From positions 1,736,001 to 1,800,000 of the forward strand of contig OY725495.1 of NCBI GenBank assembly GCA_963281255.1: DNA of 64,000 nucleotides, read 5' to 3'. The notes under the pieces were generated by a model. It saw only the letters and a program-made list of their open reading frames with translations, ran no database searches and was not told where the DNA came from. A program made the translations under genes and the position numbers. Every line of letters starts with the position of its first letter. Position 1 is the stretch's first letter. The stretch comes from Aphrocallistes beatrix (taxonomy: Eukaryota; Porifera; Hexactinellida; Sceptrulophora; Aphrocallistidae). Positions 22,641 to 34,756 of this stretch are shown here, piece after piece.

Positions 22641-22790
22641 AAAAAAAGCACGTACTATCCGTAAGTATATACTAACCGAGTTGATATTACATAGGAATCT
22701 ATATAATTAATGAATTCTGGTTCAGAGAAATGAGTACGTACTAAACCGAAGTACGTTGCATCCCGAGTACGTACTAACCGAGTTCTACTG
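22641..22790. mobile_element. Truncated GTACGTACTAACCGAG MITE at the deletion junction
   Basis: Matches 54282-54456 and 63513-63682 but lacks the left end. The right end CGAGTTCTACTG is followed by TA. It links the two retained parts of the P-like copy. Confidence 0.8.
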
Positions 22791-23088
22791 TACCGGATTT
22801 TACGTGAATTTCATCCATTTGAAGGATGACATGTTTTTGTTCATTCGAAAAAGAACACGTTGCTTGCCTCAGGAATAGAAAGAATTCATTTTCGAGCCCA
22901 AATGAAGAGTACAATTTTTCGAAAGTATTGAAGTGAGGAAGTGATAGGCAAGGCATGTGCTCGAGATACTTATAACAAGCTGGCGAGATCAGATGTGTTT
23001 TAAAAGATAATATTTGTGTGAGTATGTTGTATCTACGTTTATTTTTGGGAACAAGACTGTTTTCTAACTGGCATTGAATGAATTAGAT

Positions 23089-23907
23089 TTATGGATGCTC
23101 AGATGTTTCCACATCCGAACTGGTATGCATAATATCAATGGCTTGTTGGATATGAACATTCACTGATGATATATGGGAAGCAGTAGATTCAGAATTCTTA
23201 GATGGCTCACATCGATAAGGCGCACTATAAATTTCATTCACAAGTGATTCAAGTTGTCGAATATCACTTAGGCAACTGAGCGAATGTGGAGAAATCACAT
23301 TTTTACAAAAGGCCTTGATAGAAAGATCGAACGTTACTACCAAATAAACATCAACTAATAAACTAGAATTCTCTAAACTAGGACGCATAAAAATCAAGCT
23401 ATGTTCATCTGGGTACCATAATGACCAGGTTTTAGGTAAAGGAATAAGTGATAACTTACCTTGCATTTCCTGGAAGCAGCTAACCTTGAATCTCTCTTTT
23501 TCTTCTGGATCAGCTCTCAGGCTAAGTGTCAAAGCTTGATTGAGGAACTCGTCATCTTTTGAGTCGAGAGACCGACGACTTCGCTTAGCTGCAGATTGGG
23601 AGTAGTATGAGGGACATCCTGGTAGAAAGACTGGTACAGCATCATCCCTCAGCTTTGGGTTCACTCTAGGGATTTCGCGAAAAGTACTTTCTCCGTTGGG
23701 AACCTTGTGCGTGTACTCGATATCTTCAGTCCTAAATTGCTTCACGCAGACGTAAACAGCCTTTAACTCGTCTATATCATCTCTGCGGAGTGCCCGACCC
23801 CAAGCGTGTCTAAGTTGATCTGGTTTCTGCGGCATCTTGAAAAGAGTCACACGATCTTCAAACTTGTTGTTACACTTGCAGCCAGGTGCCGAGCAACTGG
23901 TCGGCAT
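23089..23907 (-). pseudogene. THAP domain and N-terminal part of a P-like transposase
   Basis: 272 codons from ATG 23905-23907, beginning MPTSCSAPGCKCNNK. The THAP finger (CxxxxC...CVKQFRTEDIEY) is intact. The second finger position reads CVKQF where the first copy has CVKHF, so the zinc-binding His is changed to Gln. The frame ends at a small deletion near 23088, and fragments of the same gene follow to 22791 (MPCLSLPHFNTFEKLYSS). It could produce a DNA-binding-only protein, but the lost His argues against function. Confidence 0.85.
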
Positions 23908-24159
23908 TTCAAATGTAAGTACGTAGCTAGTACAAAAAAGAAATGTACGTAAATATTTATTATTATGATTAAATTATATATGAATTCTATTTTTACAAAT
24001 TAAAGTATATACGAACATGATTGTATGAAAATGTTATGGGTAATTGTGAATAGATAAACATGAATGAAATATTGTAGTTTATTAACAATTACCGGCTTCG
24101 ACTGCATCCCTGGTACAATATTTCCATTCTACTGTGAGGCCTGAGTTATGTAAGCCATG

Positions 24160-26226
24160 GATAGCCATTCATATATGCTGGTAATACATTCCTTCATTTT
24201 TTGATATTTAGAGGACTGTTCTTATATACAGACGTCTATTGCTTATCCAATTCAACGTTTGTTTGCAACTTTCGAAAAATTGGAAACGCAGTTAGTGTCT
24301 TAGTATTTATAATAGGAAAATTCTTACACGAATTTCATTGATGTTTCACTATCGTAATTCTTGTTATGTTTTAAACAGTTGTATCAAACTGCATTGAAAC
24401 TATTTTTGTTGGATACTAACTATTCTTTAATAGTGTTACCTACTATTACTACTAATTTATTAGCGACGAATGTAAAAAAACATATGAATAGTAAAAATTG
24501 ATTTTGAAATTCAATGATACCAAAAAAAGATTTAAATCAGATACCACACTAATTGGTTTGTTGACTAAAAACTCATTAAGGATACTGCCCGGCAAAAAGC
24601 ATTCGATTTGGCTTACAGTATATTATGGGAGGAGAGCTATAAGAGATGTTAAGCGTGGATACGTATCTCCTCCCTAGAAATACTTAGGCATTGCAAAACG
24701 CTTTTGAATTCCATTTCTAGTTTTTGAAATACAGTGTCTCAAAGTCCAGATTTTAGGACATGTCAAGGAAAAATTCTTTCAAATTCGAATCATGGATAGT
24801 CTCTCATGTCTGTCTCCTCATAGGATGAAAGAAAGTTAAAATGACAGAAATTTTAAATTTTACATCGGTCTGAAAAAACTACGTAGTAAAAAACAGAAAA
24901 TCTTTTGGTAAATACTGATATCATTGAATTGGATTATATCGAAAATTGAGTGTCCCACGTTAATAGTGATGAGAAACAACTTTTGAAATTTACAAAATTT
25001 TGCCGTTTTATTATGTCAGCCAAAGTTTTCCAGGGCGCTATCGTTATGGAATCAGGCCTCGAAAAAATTTGCCTGACGAAGAAAAAATTGTTAGAAACTT
25101 TTATTGTAAATTCCTGTATTACTGAGGGGGTGGTCCACTATCTAATCGTCCTAGTTGGACAGTATTTATTTCTATGATTTCATTCATCTTTATGAGAGTT
25201 AACCCCTTAAAGTTTAGCGTTACTAAAAAAAAATTTATCAATTAGTTTCTTACTTATTTGATATTTTTTAATGATATGAACCTCAAAATTGTTTGGTACC
25301 CTTTGGAGATTATGTAACACAATGATTTTAGAAGAAAGACCAATGAAATCCAAATTAAAATATCCCTATAAGGGGAAGGGGTTCATTTCTAAAATGCTCG
25401 GGAAATGGCCAGTTTGATATCAGATATTTAGCGCAAATTTTATCAGAAATAAAATTCTGATCATTTTGAAAAGAGATTGTTCAGAACCGACCATTTGTTC
25501 CTGATTTGTCGCTTATTACAGGTAAAGTTCGAGCATAATACCTCTCTATGGTCCCGAAAGAGGCCGATGTCATATCTTAAAAACTATTGAAAATATATAA
25601 TCTATTATAACCTTAAATGAAAGGATATATATGATAATATTTAGATTCCAAAAACATCTCTTTGTCAATAAATAATAACTTGGTACTAAAAGTAGACTCT
25701 CGTTCTAACTTCCTAATATACTTTTTAGAAGCACTTTTTTTCATTCTAAACTGATGGATTATACTTTATTGTGCTAGGACTATGAATCATTATTCCCAAT
25801 TTTTCAAAATATTCGGGGTTTGGAGCCTCAAGGAAATTTGCGGATTTTCAGTATTCCCCAAATTTTGTATGGAATATATCTAAATCATCGATAGTATAGC
25901 GAATAAATGCCTTTTTATTGTTTTTATTTATCCTTAATAGCTCATTGACATTGCACTTAACTTTTTGATCTAAAAATTTGTATATCTCTGGACTTTAAAA
26001 TTTAAAATAGAAGAGTTGTTCATGTCATTATGCGATGAACGTCGGACTACTCGATTTTCAATGTCTTATAATTTAGTGATATTATTGCTGATTTACTAAA
26101 AACATACGTACTTTTTTCGGGTGTTTTGGGGATTTTTTTTCAGACCCGTTTTTTATTGATATTCCTAATTCTTCCAATGCTCTGCGATTAATATCCCCTG
26201 CTTATTTCGAGAGAATGTAAACAACC
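24160..26226. other. No gene recognised
   Basis: AT-rich intron sequence; several short ORFs with no family signature. I found no paired inverted termini. It may contain old TE remnants I cannot name. Confidence 0.4.
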
Positions 26227-26230
26227 TTAA

Positions 26231-27569
26231 GGCCAGTACTGGGTGCATAGGTTTTCTTATGCTAGCTTATCCATTGTTTTAACTCTTTTAAAGCAACCCA
26301 TAGCCCAAATTGCTTTTTTATCATTTTTAGATCCTAAAGGGGTTCTAAACAATCATTCCAATTTTTATAAGTCCAGCCCCAATATTTCGCCACTTTGAGC
26401 CACTTGTATCAACTGGTGTCGCTCTAAAAGCGACACATTTTAAATGCGAAATCACAGCTATAACTACTTTTAACAGTGCCAGATCATCTTTTTAATGCTG
26501 AATTCATGCTCAGCACTAGATTTCCAGCAATTTGATATATATTGACCATATTTGGAAACTTTTTTGTTGACCGTGCCTAGCAACGGCCAGGAATTTTTTC
26601 ACATTCCTGACCGTTGCTAGGAACAGGCAACCAAAATATTCTCCAAATATGGTCAATATTTATATCAAATTGCTGGAAAATTAGTGCTGGGCACGAATTC
26701 AGTATTAAAATGACGACCTGGCTTAGTCAAATAAAGTTATCGATGTGGGATTTCGGCGGATACCATCGGACATGGTCATTTTTGGGTCCCCAGTCATAAC
26801 TGACAACTTTTTCGCACTTTTGAAGGTGTCAAGATGTGAAAATATTTGATATGCCATATTTTGAAGCTAAGTACTACTATAAGTTGTTGATTTAGGATTT
26901 TTGTATGTTATTTAATACTAGGATACAGTTAAAACTAATGGAAATCAAGCCTTTGCGAAGAAAATTGCATTGTAGCCTGTTTTTAGCACTTAAAAAAGAT
27001 CAATTTTACAAAGGATGAATCTTTAGTTACAAATGTCGTAGAGTAAAAGACTCGACGGTTTTGGAAAGATCTCAGAGACAGACTTTCGATATTCTACTTT
27101 AGAAAACAATTAAAATATTTTCTTACGGAAATCTGCTTCCAAATATTGTAGCAACGAAATTAGAAAGAAAAAATTAATTGAGTTAAAATTGAAAATTCCA
27201 TTCCTATTATTTTCTTTATTCAACCATTTCGTGCAAGAATACTTAATTGAGTAAAAGAGGAATAAGCCATTGGAGTTTCCTTGAATGTCCTCCATAAATT
27301 AGGTGATTTGGGGGGAAAAAAAAATTTTCTTGCTTCTTGAGCTCCCGAAAAGTGTATTTTTGCAGATAACTCATCGAGAACAATTTCCACAAAAAATTTC
27401 AGGAGAAAATAATGAAAACTTTTTCAGTTAGTTCTGGAAGGAAACACCAACCTTAATTTCCAAAAGCTGTTTCGTACGAATATTAAGAATACATATATGA
27501 ACTTAAAAATACTCAAAACTTCAAATCTAAAATTTTAAAAAACAATAGCTTCAGCTACCAGTACTGGCC
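26231..27569. mobile_element. 1,339-bp element with TTAA target duplication
   Basis: Begins GGCCAGTACTGG and ends with CCAGTACTGGCC, flanked on both sides by TTAA (26227-26230, 27570-27573). TTAA duplication is typical of piggyBac and some Kolobok elements. No transposase ORF; non-autonomous. It contains the palindrome at 26478-26712. Confidence 0.75.
26478..26712. repeat. Palindrome related to the 15305-16003 foldback core
   Basis: Arms of about 110 bp around CCTAGCAACGGCCAGGAA / CCTGACCGTTGCTAGG. They share with the first foldback CAGCACTAGATTTCCAGC, TTTGATATATATTGACCATA and the CTAGCAACGG centre. Same family, shorter arms. Confidence 0.8.
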
Positions 27570-27727
27570 TTAATTGTAGATTATCATTTGTAACTATTCT
27601 ACAACCATACATTATTTTCACGTTCTACATATATTCGATTATAGAAATCAATTTTCATTTATATAATTAGACTTGTTATAATTATTTTAAAACTTTTCTA
27701 CTTTTATATCATTTAAATTACTTTTAG

Positions 27728-27887
27728 AAATTGTCAAATTATATATTTGAAATATTCTACATATTTTTATCAATATTTAAAGATGCTATTCAACTACAAA
27801 ATATATCAATTGACTGCTCATATAATTTGGAATATCATTTATTCTTGATCAATGAATTTATTGTTTTTCTGAACTGGATTATTTCAG
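27728..27887 (+). CDS. Predicted exon B of the host gene
   Basis: Acceptor AATTACTTTTAG before 27728 and donor TCAG|GTAGTT after 27887. The 160-nt exon is open in one frame (KLSNYIFEIFYIFLSIFKDA, then LEYHLFLINEFIVFLNWIIS), phase 0 in and 1 out. This matches exon A before it and exon C after it. Composition is the same Leu/Ile/Phe-rich style. Family not recognised. It is short, so chance cannot be excluded; the phase agreement is the main support. Confidence 0.4.
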
Positions 27888-28498
27888 GTAGTTTGTTCTG
27901 TACCTTTCCTTTGTGACTGTCATTGTATCCAGATATTCATTCATTTTTAGATTATCTACATATAAAATAATTGAATATTGTTTGTGCACTGTTAAATTCG
28001 ATCCTAGATATTTTTGTTGATTTATTTTGCAATTGAGCAATAAAATCATTGCAATTGAGCAATAAAATCATAGGAACGTGTAGTACTCGGACGAATTATT
28101 CGACCACCACGGAGACCTCAATAAAAATAGTTCAAAAAAAGTGGGTCTATTTTTAAAGAAATATTTACTCAATGTAAATACTATTTTTAATTGAAATTCA
28201 TAGTATACTCATTCTAATTACTTTTGATTAAGAACCGCAACTCAATTACCAACTCCCACATTTAAAAATATCAACCATTGATACCTGATGCTATGCAACC
28301 AGTCCCTAGTACGGCCATTATATATGGTGATGATTAGTAGACAAAATGGTACGGGTTGGTATTTTTCCTAATAAGTATTTCGGATGTTTAAATTACAGAT
28401 TTTGATTAAAAAATGAATATTACTTACAGTATTAAGTATATAATCCTTGATGGATACTCTAATTTTTAATACTATTTGTAATGTTGATTTCCGTAGTA
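27888..28498. other. Intron sequence, no gene
   Basis: Only a direct duplication of a 21-bp unit (GCAATTGAGCAATAAAATCA, 28028-28073) stands out. Confidence 0.4.
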
Positions 28499-29444
28499 CA
28501 GTGTGTTCGGAAATTATTGAGACTAGACTTTAACTTAATGAAGTATCAAACCTGTACTTGGAAAGAGTATTATAATTTCAGTATAACTTCATGTATGTAT
28601 TTTCTTACTATATTTACATTGTTTTGAGTTACACTATCATACCATGTGATTACCCAGCATCTTTTCTAGAATGCAAACTAATTCTTTGTCTCAGTTTTCG
28701 TCAAAATTCCAACCACAGTTTGCTATGGTATAGCAATGTTTTCTTCTATACCGCTTAATTTAGTTATAGAAATATCTAAGCATGTATATATCTTGTAGTT
28801 GTGCAATTCTTAAGGATTTGTTTAAAGTATTCAGCAAGATATAGGTTCTGAAAGTCAGAATTAGGGGTGTGATTGAGGCTCGCAGAGAATAACAATGTAA
28901 AAAGTGGAATTTAGCCCATTAAATTCACAATTTTGAACTTAACTTGTATAACGTAATGGAATAACTAATAATTAGTGCTATTTGTGGGGATTGACTACAA
29001 ATACAATTATATTTTCTAAAATTCAATTTTTTTTTTCTCTCGAAATTTGATTATTGTAGGGTAATCACTGGCACACCCCTAATTCTGACTTTCACATCCT
29101 ATATCTTTCCGAATCCCGTGAACAAATCCTTAAGAATTGCACAACTACAAGATATATACATGCTTAGATATTTCTATAACTAAATTAAGCGGTATAGAAG
29201 AAAACATTGCTATACCATAGCAAACTGTGGTTGGAATTTTGACGAAAACTGAGACAAAGAATTAGTTTGCATTCTAGAAAAGATGCTGGGTAATCACATG
29301 GTATGATAGTGTAACTCAAAACAATGTAAATATAGTAAGAAAATACATACATGAAGTTATACTGAAATTATAATACTCTTTCCAAGTACAGGTTTGATAC
29401 TTCATTAAGTTAAAGTCTAGTCTCAATAATTTCCGAACACACTG
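28499..29444. mobile_element. Long-TIR foldback element, TA-flanked
   Basis: Starts CAGTGTGTTCGGAAATTATT and ends with its complement at 29444, with TA on both sides. The arms (28499-28870 and 29080-29444) are nearly identical for about 370 bp, leaving an approximately 200-bp spacer without an ORF. Tc1/mariner/pogo-type target. The near identity of the arms suggests recent insertion or ongoing arm homogenisation. Confidence 0.9.
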
Positions 29445-29480
29445 TAGTCAAATACTTTCACGTATTTTTAGAATTATATA

Positions 29481-30016
29481 TCCTTACTATTAAAACTCGA
29501 TTAATGTTTGTTTCCGCAACGAATCTGCAACGAATTGATTGAGAAACTGCCAGGCACAGAAAGCTGATTTTTGGCATGTGGGAGTCGTTTGGCTATGGCA
29601 CCATTAAGTTCTGAGCTCAGACGAAAATGTCGACTCATCATGGAATTATGACGTCATTGTCACCTTTTCTATAATTAGCAATTTCAGTTTTTCGACAATA
29701 ACTCATTTTAGGTGATAGAAGGCTGAGATTTTAATAGAATGTGTATATTAATAATATACTTCACATATGATACACTATCATCAAAAAATGTTTTTATTAT
29801 CATCAAAAAATGATGACTCATCACTCTGTTATGACGTCATCATTACGCATCAAAATTTTTAAATTGACAAATTTGGTGATTTCTCGAGTGATATCTATTT
29901 TATCGCTAAGATAGAAATATTTAGAGATGTTATCTCCTTTATAATTAACCAATGTGACCCCAGGCGGACACAAAGTGTCTGCCAGCCGCGCAGCGCAAGC
30001 AAGCGAAGCGCGCTTG
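29481..30016 (+). repeat. R1 repeat, complete reference copy
   Basis: R1 layout in order: (1) 5' block TCCTTACTATTAAAACTCGA; (2) short spacer or TA/GT microsatellite; (3) core starting CAACGAATTGATTGAGAAAC and containing two pairs of TGACTCA-like (AP-1) and TGACGTCA (CRE) sites at 29633-29655 and 29814-29838; (4) the TAATTAACCAATGTGACCC block; (5) a GC-rich 3' end with hairpins (GGCGGACAC AAA GTGTC.. type), ending GCGCGCTTG. It has no long ORF, no terminal inverted repeat and no clear target duplication. The layout is reminiscent of Helitron/Helentron-derived short elements (DINE-1 type), but that is unproven. Confidence 0.85.
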
Positions 30017-31082
30017 TGATTAATTAAAATATTTCGGACCTACCTGAAACCGATATTTTTCACTACTGCGCTCATATTTGAAAGAGAAAATTTCAGGAGT
30101 ATCGAGTTACGCACGCTTCCCCCTCTTTCGATACTCAAATGGTGAACAATTCTGCGATATTCCACCAATAAGCTTGCGATTAGACTTTTTATATGAGATT
30201 CCCGTTTTAAAGCATTTTTCTGCGTATTCCGGCATATCAAGTATCAACTTTCTTTTCATTCTTTTGATATACTCCATTTTGTCTCTGAATAAAAAAGTTC
30301 GTTCACAGACAGGATTCTACCTGAGCTGATGCTCATTTTTCCATGGAATATGGGAGCATGATCTCATGCCATCTAGATGCTTTTCGCCATGGTGACCAAC
30401 ATCAGCATTCTTAGCGAGTTTAAATACTGTCTTGATTCTCTTAGCATAAATCGGCACGGAATCGTCTCAGTTTTCACCTAAGATGCTCAGAATTGAGATT
30501 TGGGACTTATTTTATTTTTTTTAGAAGTAAATCTGTCCCCATTTTCCGTATTTGTTGAGCTTTAGAACTCATCGGAAAAATGGCCTGATATTTCCAAACT
30601 GGGACAAATCAGCATCATTTCATTGAAAGAGAGTTTACAAGAGAGTAATACATCAGCAAAGAATTGGAGTAGAAAATTACTGAAAGATCCATTTTCAATT
30701 TTTTTAACAATTTAAAGATTTGGAGTTTTTGCTGGGAAATAATAGACTTAACATGTTTTCTGCATAAATTCACCCTTTTGAGATTTTTAAGAAATCTACC
30801 CGTTTAAAAATTTTAACCTTAAACATAAATTTAATTATGAATTTCCGTAGGAATAACCTTAAAAAGATAATGAATGCAAAGGTCAGCAATGCGATCTCCG
30901 ATTGATTTGCGATTTGTATAGAGCATAGTATATAGGGTCGGCTTTAACCTAGTCTAGAAGCCTAACTACATATTTCTTGTTTTTTGCTGCTTCATCTTAA
31001 TTTGACAGTTATCATCTGTATATCATATACTATATCAATACTGAACAATCTCTCATTAAAAATTCATATTTCATCTATTTTT
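30017..31082. other. No firm gene; possible minus-strand exon at 30048-30300
   Basis: On the minus strand, about 30300 to 30048 reads RDKMEYIKRMKRKLILDMPE, AEKCFKTGISYKKSNRKLIG, then a TAA, then LDTPEIFSFKYERSSEKYRF before a TTTCAG|GTAGGT donor-like site. It is basic and could be a TE exon, but I cannot assign a family. The rest holds nothing recognisable. Confidence 0.3.
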
Positions 31083-31301
31083 GATTAGTCATCACTGTGT
31101 TATGACGTCATAATCACGCATCAGAATTTTTTAAAATTTTGTGATTTTTCGATCGATATCGATTACAACTATAAGACAGAAGTCTTTAGAGATATTATCT
31201 CTCTTGTAACTAATCAATGTGACCCCAGGCACCCAAAGGGCGCCTCCGGCAGACGCAAATTTTCCGTCAGCCGCGCGGTGCAAACAAGCCAAGTGCGCTT
31301 G
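31083..31301 (+). repeat. R1 fragment (3' half)
   Basis: From GATTAGTCATCACTGTGTTA through TGACGTCA, the TAATCAATGTGACCC block and the 3' hairpins to GCGCTTG. Confidence 0.85.
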
Positions 31302-32511
31302 TTAGTTAATAATTTCGATTTAGAGAATGCGAATTTTGGAATAATTATTTATATTTTTCTTAATGTTAGCTAGTTATTCCTAAAATAGAAATTTTCTGCA
31401 CCCAGATAATTTAAAACAATGCGTATATAAATATACAATGGCTTTTTGTAGTAGCGATTATTTCCTGCCAGCAGATAAAAGCGAACGCACTTGTATATCC
31501 ATTTTAACCATGTGACTAATCCAAAAGTACAGATGATGAATTTGAAATGAATGAAAATGTGCCAATGATGTCATCATCCATTATGATTTGTCATTTCTTT
31601 GAGCAATCGCTCATGAGCTGCATTTGTACATTTGGGAATCTTATTCAAAAACTGGAATAGCTGATTTTACGTCATCTGTATTTGCTGAAATTCCAAAAAA
31701 ATTCCTAAGCAAGATATTCCCTATGTGTTAGGCGCTCAAGGTGCTCTACTTGTAGATTCTTTAGACAATCATCGATGACCTTTCAATACTGTGCTCTGAT
31801 TCCTTCATAGTCAATTTGTATTCGAGATCACAGCAAAGTAAGACTGCTATTTAGCCATAATGCCATCCATATTTGCTGCTAGGGATTAAAACATCCCAGA
31901 TTGGACCAGATGCACCTGAGAACAATTGAGAATCTTTATTATCGTCTAAAAACCTATTTAGGAATTTTGGAGCATTAACATGTGCAAATACATTAAAATC
32001 AATCAAATTCTTATACTGTTCTCCCAAAATATACCCTTACAATTGATATAATTTCAGTCTATTTGTGGTGTAAATGGCACTGACTGATTCAGTAACAGTT
32101 ATACTCAATTTTGTTTCAAATTAATAATTTTCACACTCGAATTTCTCTTTTAAAGTCTTTCAATTAAGATTATCCTTACTATGAAAACTCGATTAATGTG
32201 TATATATGTATATATCACAGCCTACGTAACTATTGCCTGTTCACAGTACGAATTTTACCTTACCATGGATTACTTCAAGTCTATTTTTTAAACAAATCAT
32301 AATTTTTGAAATCAATTTGACAACGATGAAATGCAGTGTATAATATAGGATAAGTATCATTGCTAGTTTATATTTTTATTACCTACAATATTTCATACAT
32401 TTTCTTCCTCTAATAATTGCTGTTGCGACTAATGCTATTTTGCTACATTTACCTCTTTATGGAAATTAATTTTTCAGAATGTGTTATTTTCATTTATTCC
32501 TTCTGCAGACA
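31302..32511. other. No gene; stray R1 5' block
   Basis: At 32173-32200 a lone R1 5' block (TCCTTACTATGAAAACTCGA) is followed by a short TA/GT stretch and then unrelated sequence. Nothing else is recognised. Confidence 0.5.
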
Positions 32512-33131
<620 letters not shown>

Positions 33132-33984
33132 TGATTAGATAAATGACTAGAGTGTTTATTTTGAATTTTATTCTGAAGCGTTTTGGAATGTTTAGTGTCC
33201 ATTTTAGTGCAATTATACTTTTTGATTGATATTGGTGTATTTATGGTGGGTTTAATATGTAACATGCAAGTTTAAGAAGCTTCTTAACTGCTTGATGACG
33301 TATAGTTTGAAGAAATATTTACTGAACAGAAAAGCAAACGCCACTTCTTGAATTGGTAGAGCACCATTACCACATTGCTAGGCCAAGAATGTAAAATCAC
33401 TCCCCCTTGAGTTTGTACTGAGTTTGTTTTATTTAAAGGATTGATTATATGTCCAATTTTATGATAAAACGTGGTTTTCAGAGATTTTTGATCTTATTAA
33501 GTATCAATTTTGAATATGAAATTAATAATAAATAGTTAGTATATATCCACAAATAATAACCGGCCCGATTATTAATTTTAAATCCTATATACTAACTGAA
33601 CCAATTGACTTTTCAGACATTTCAATGAAAATAATCATACTGGTTTTTTCATAAATGGTACAAGAGGAGAATGTTCTGTAATTTTGGTTCTAAGTTGTAG
33701 ATTATATATATTCCGGTCATCAATGGTTTTTTGAAGTTTTTTTTCAAAATAATAGATTATCAGGGGCGTAAGGTTGTAAATCGGCAATGGTCAATTGATT
33801 ACCTTCTCCTGATGATATAACAATCCAATCTGTTTTTAGGTTGTCAATCATTTAAAGTTGTATTATGTGTGCTATTGTTTGGTCTTTAAATAGACATACC
33901 GGATTATATATTCAATATTGATACTAACTATACCAAATTATAAAAATCTACTTTAAATATATATATAGAGAGATGAAGGTTTGT
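33132..33984. other. No gene recognised
   Basis: AT-rich, with short ORFs only and no repeat that I can assign. Confidence 0.4.
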
Positions 33985-34400
33985 TTCATCGTACTTCCAC
34001 GACATTGGAAGAGAGCGGAATGACTATCGAGTATCTCCCACAGTTTCTTGTCATTTGAAGCCTTTTCGACAATTTTAACTTCTGTTTGGTCTATATTATA
34101 TATAGAAAGCTCTTAAGATAATCAAATGTGACATTCCAGACCTTGCTAGAAGATAGTTCTCCACCTTCAAAATTCATTACTGTGGCACTCAATTTTACAT
34201 TTTCTATAGTGTGAGCAGGAGCACTGTCTTGTTGAAACTTAAATGGTCGATTTTCAAACATGGTCTCGCCAATATCTTTCACTATAGGTTCCAGAATAAG
34301 CTCCTTTTATGTTGTGGCAATAATTTGACGCCAGTTGGGATGAAAACAGGAGGTATCAGGCAAACATAAGATATTCCCACCTAAACCATCAGAGAGGGTG
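33985..34400 (-). pseudogene. Tc1/mariner-type transposase fragment
   Basis: The minus-strand frame contains VKDIGETMFENRPFKFQQDS followed by APAHTIENVK, the second catalytic Asp region of Tc1/mariner transposases (QQD.APAH). Upstream, in another frame, a GGNIL/IPTGVK-like segment fits the preceding block. Multiple frame breaks. The rest is not recognisable. Confidence 0.65.
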
Positions 34401-34756
34401 GTTTCTGGACGCGTTTACAAAACTATACTTCTCAGGGATAGCAGAGGCACACGACGACAAGATTATATCATTCTGATGATTTGATGCTTGCTCTAAGTTA
34501 AAAAGATTTCATCAGAAAAAAATAGGCATTCTTTGTTCTGTTTAAATAATTAGAATTTTCATTATCTCTTCTTGATTTTTCCAATTCCACATAATTCAAT
34601 TATTGCCGCCCTTTCGCTCTTTATTGCCTGATTTCTCATTCTACTCGCCAAATGCTATATTATTCAATATAATTTTGATTCAAATACTACATAAATCAAT
34701 AAATCGAATAATAATTTCCATTTATTATCTCTATCACGTAAGATATGAGACTCCGC

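Larger units (their letters stand above)
21995..24159 (-). mobile_element. P-like element, internally deleted copy
   Basis: Same terminal repeats as the 10918-14494 element (CATGGCCTACTTAACTCAGG at the left) and a perfect 7-bp duplication GATAGCC (21988-21994 and 24160-24166). It is about 90% or more alike by eye where they align. Roughly the interval equivalent to 11540-13100 of the first copy is gone; a truncated pogo-like MITE (about 22641-22790) sits at the deletion junction. It keeps only the THAP end of the gene, so it is non-autonomous. Confidence 0.93.

Noticed and set aside
33340..33420. tRNA-like string TTGGTAGAGCACC
   Set aside because: No matching B box or acceptor stem could be built around it.
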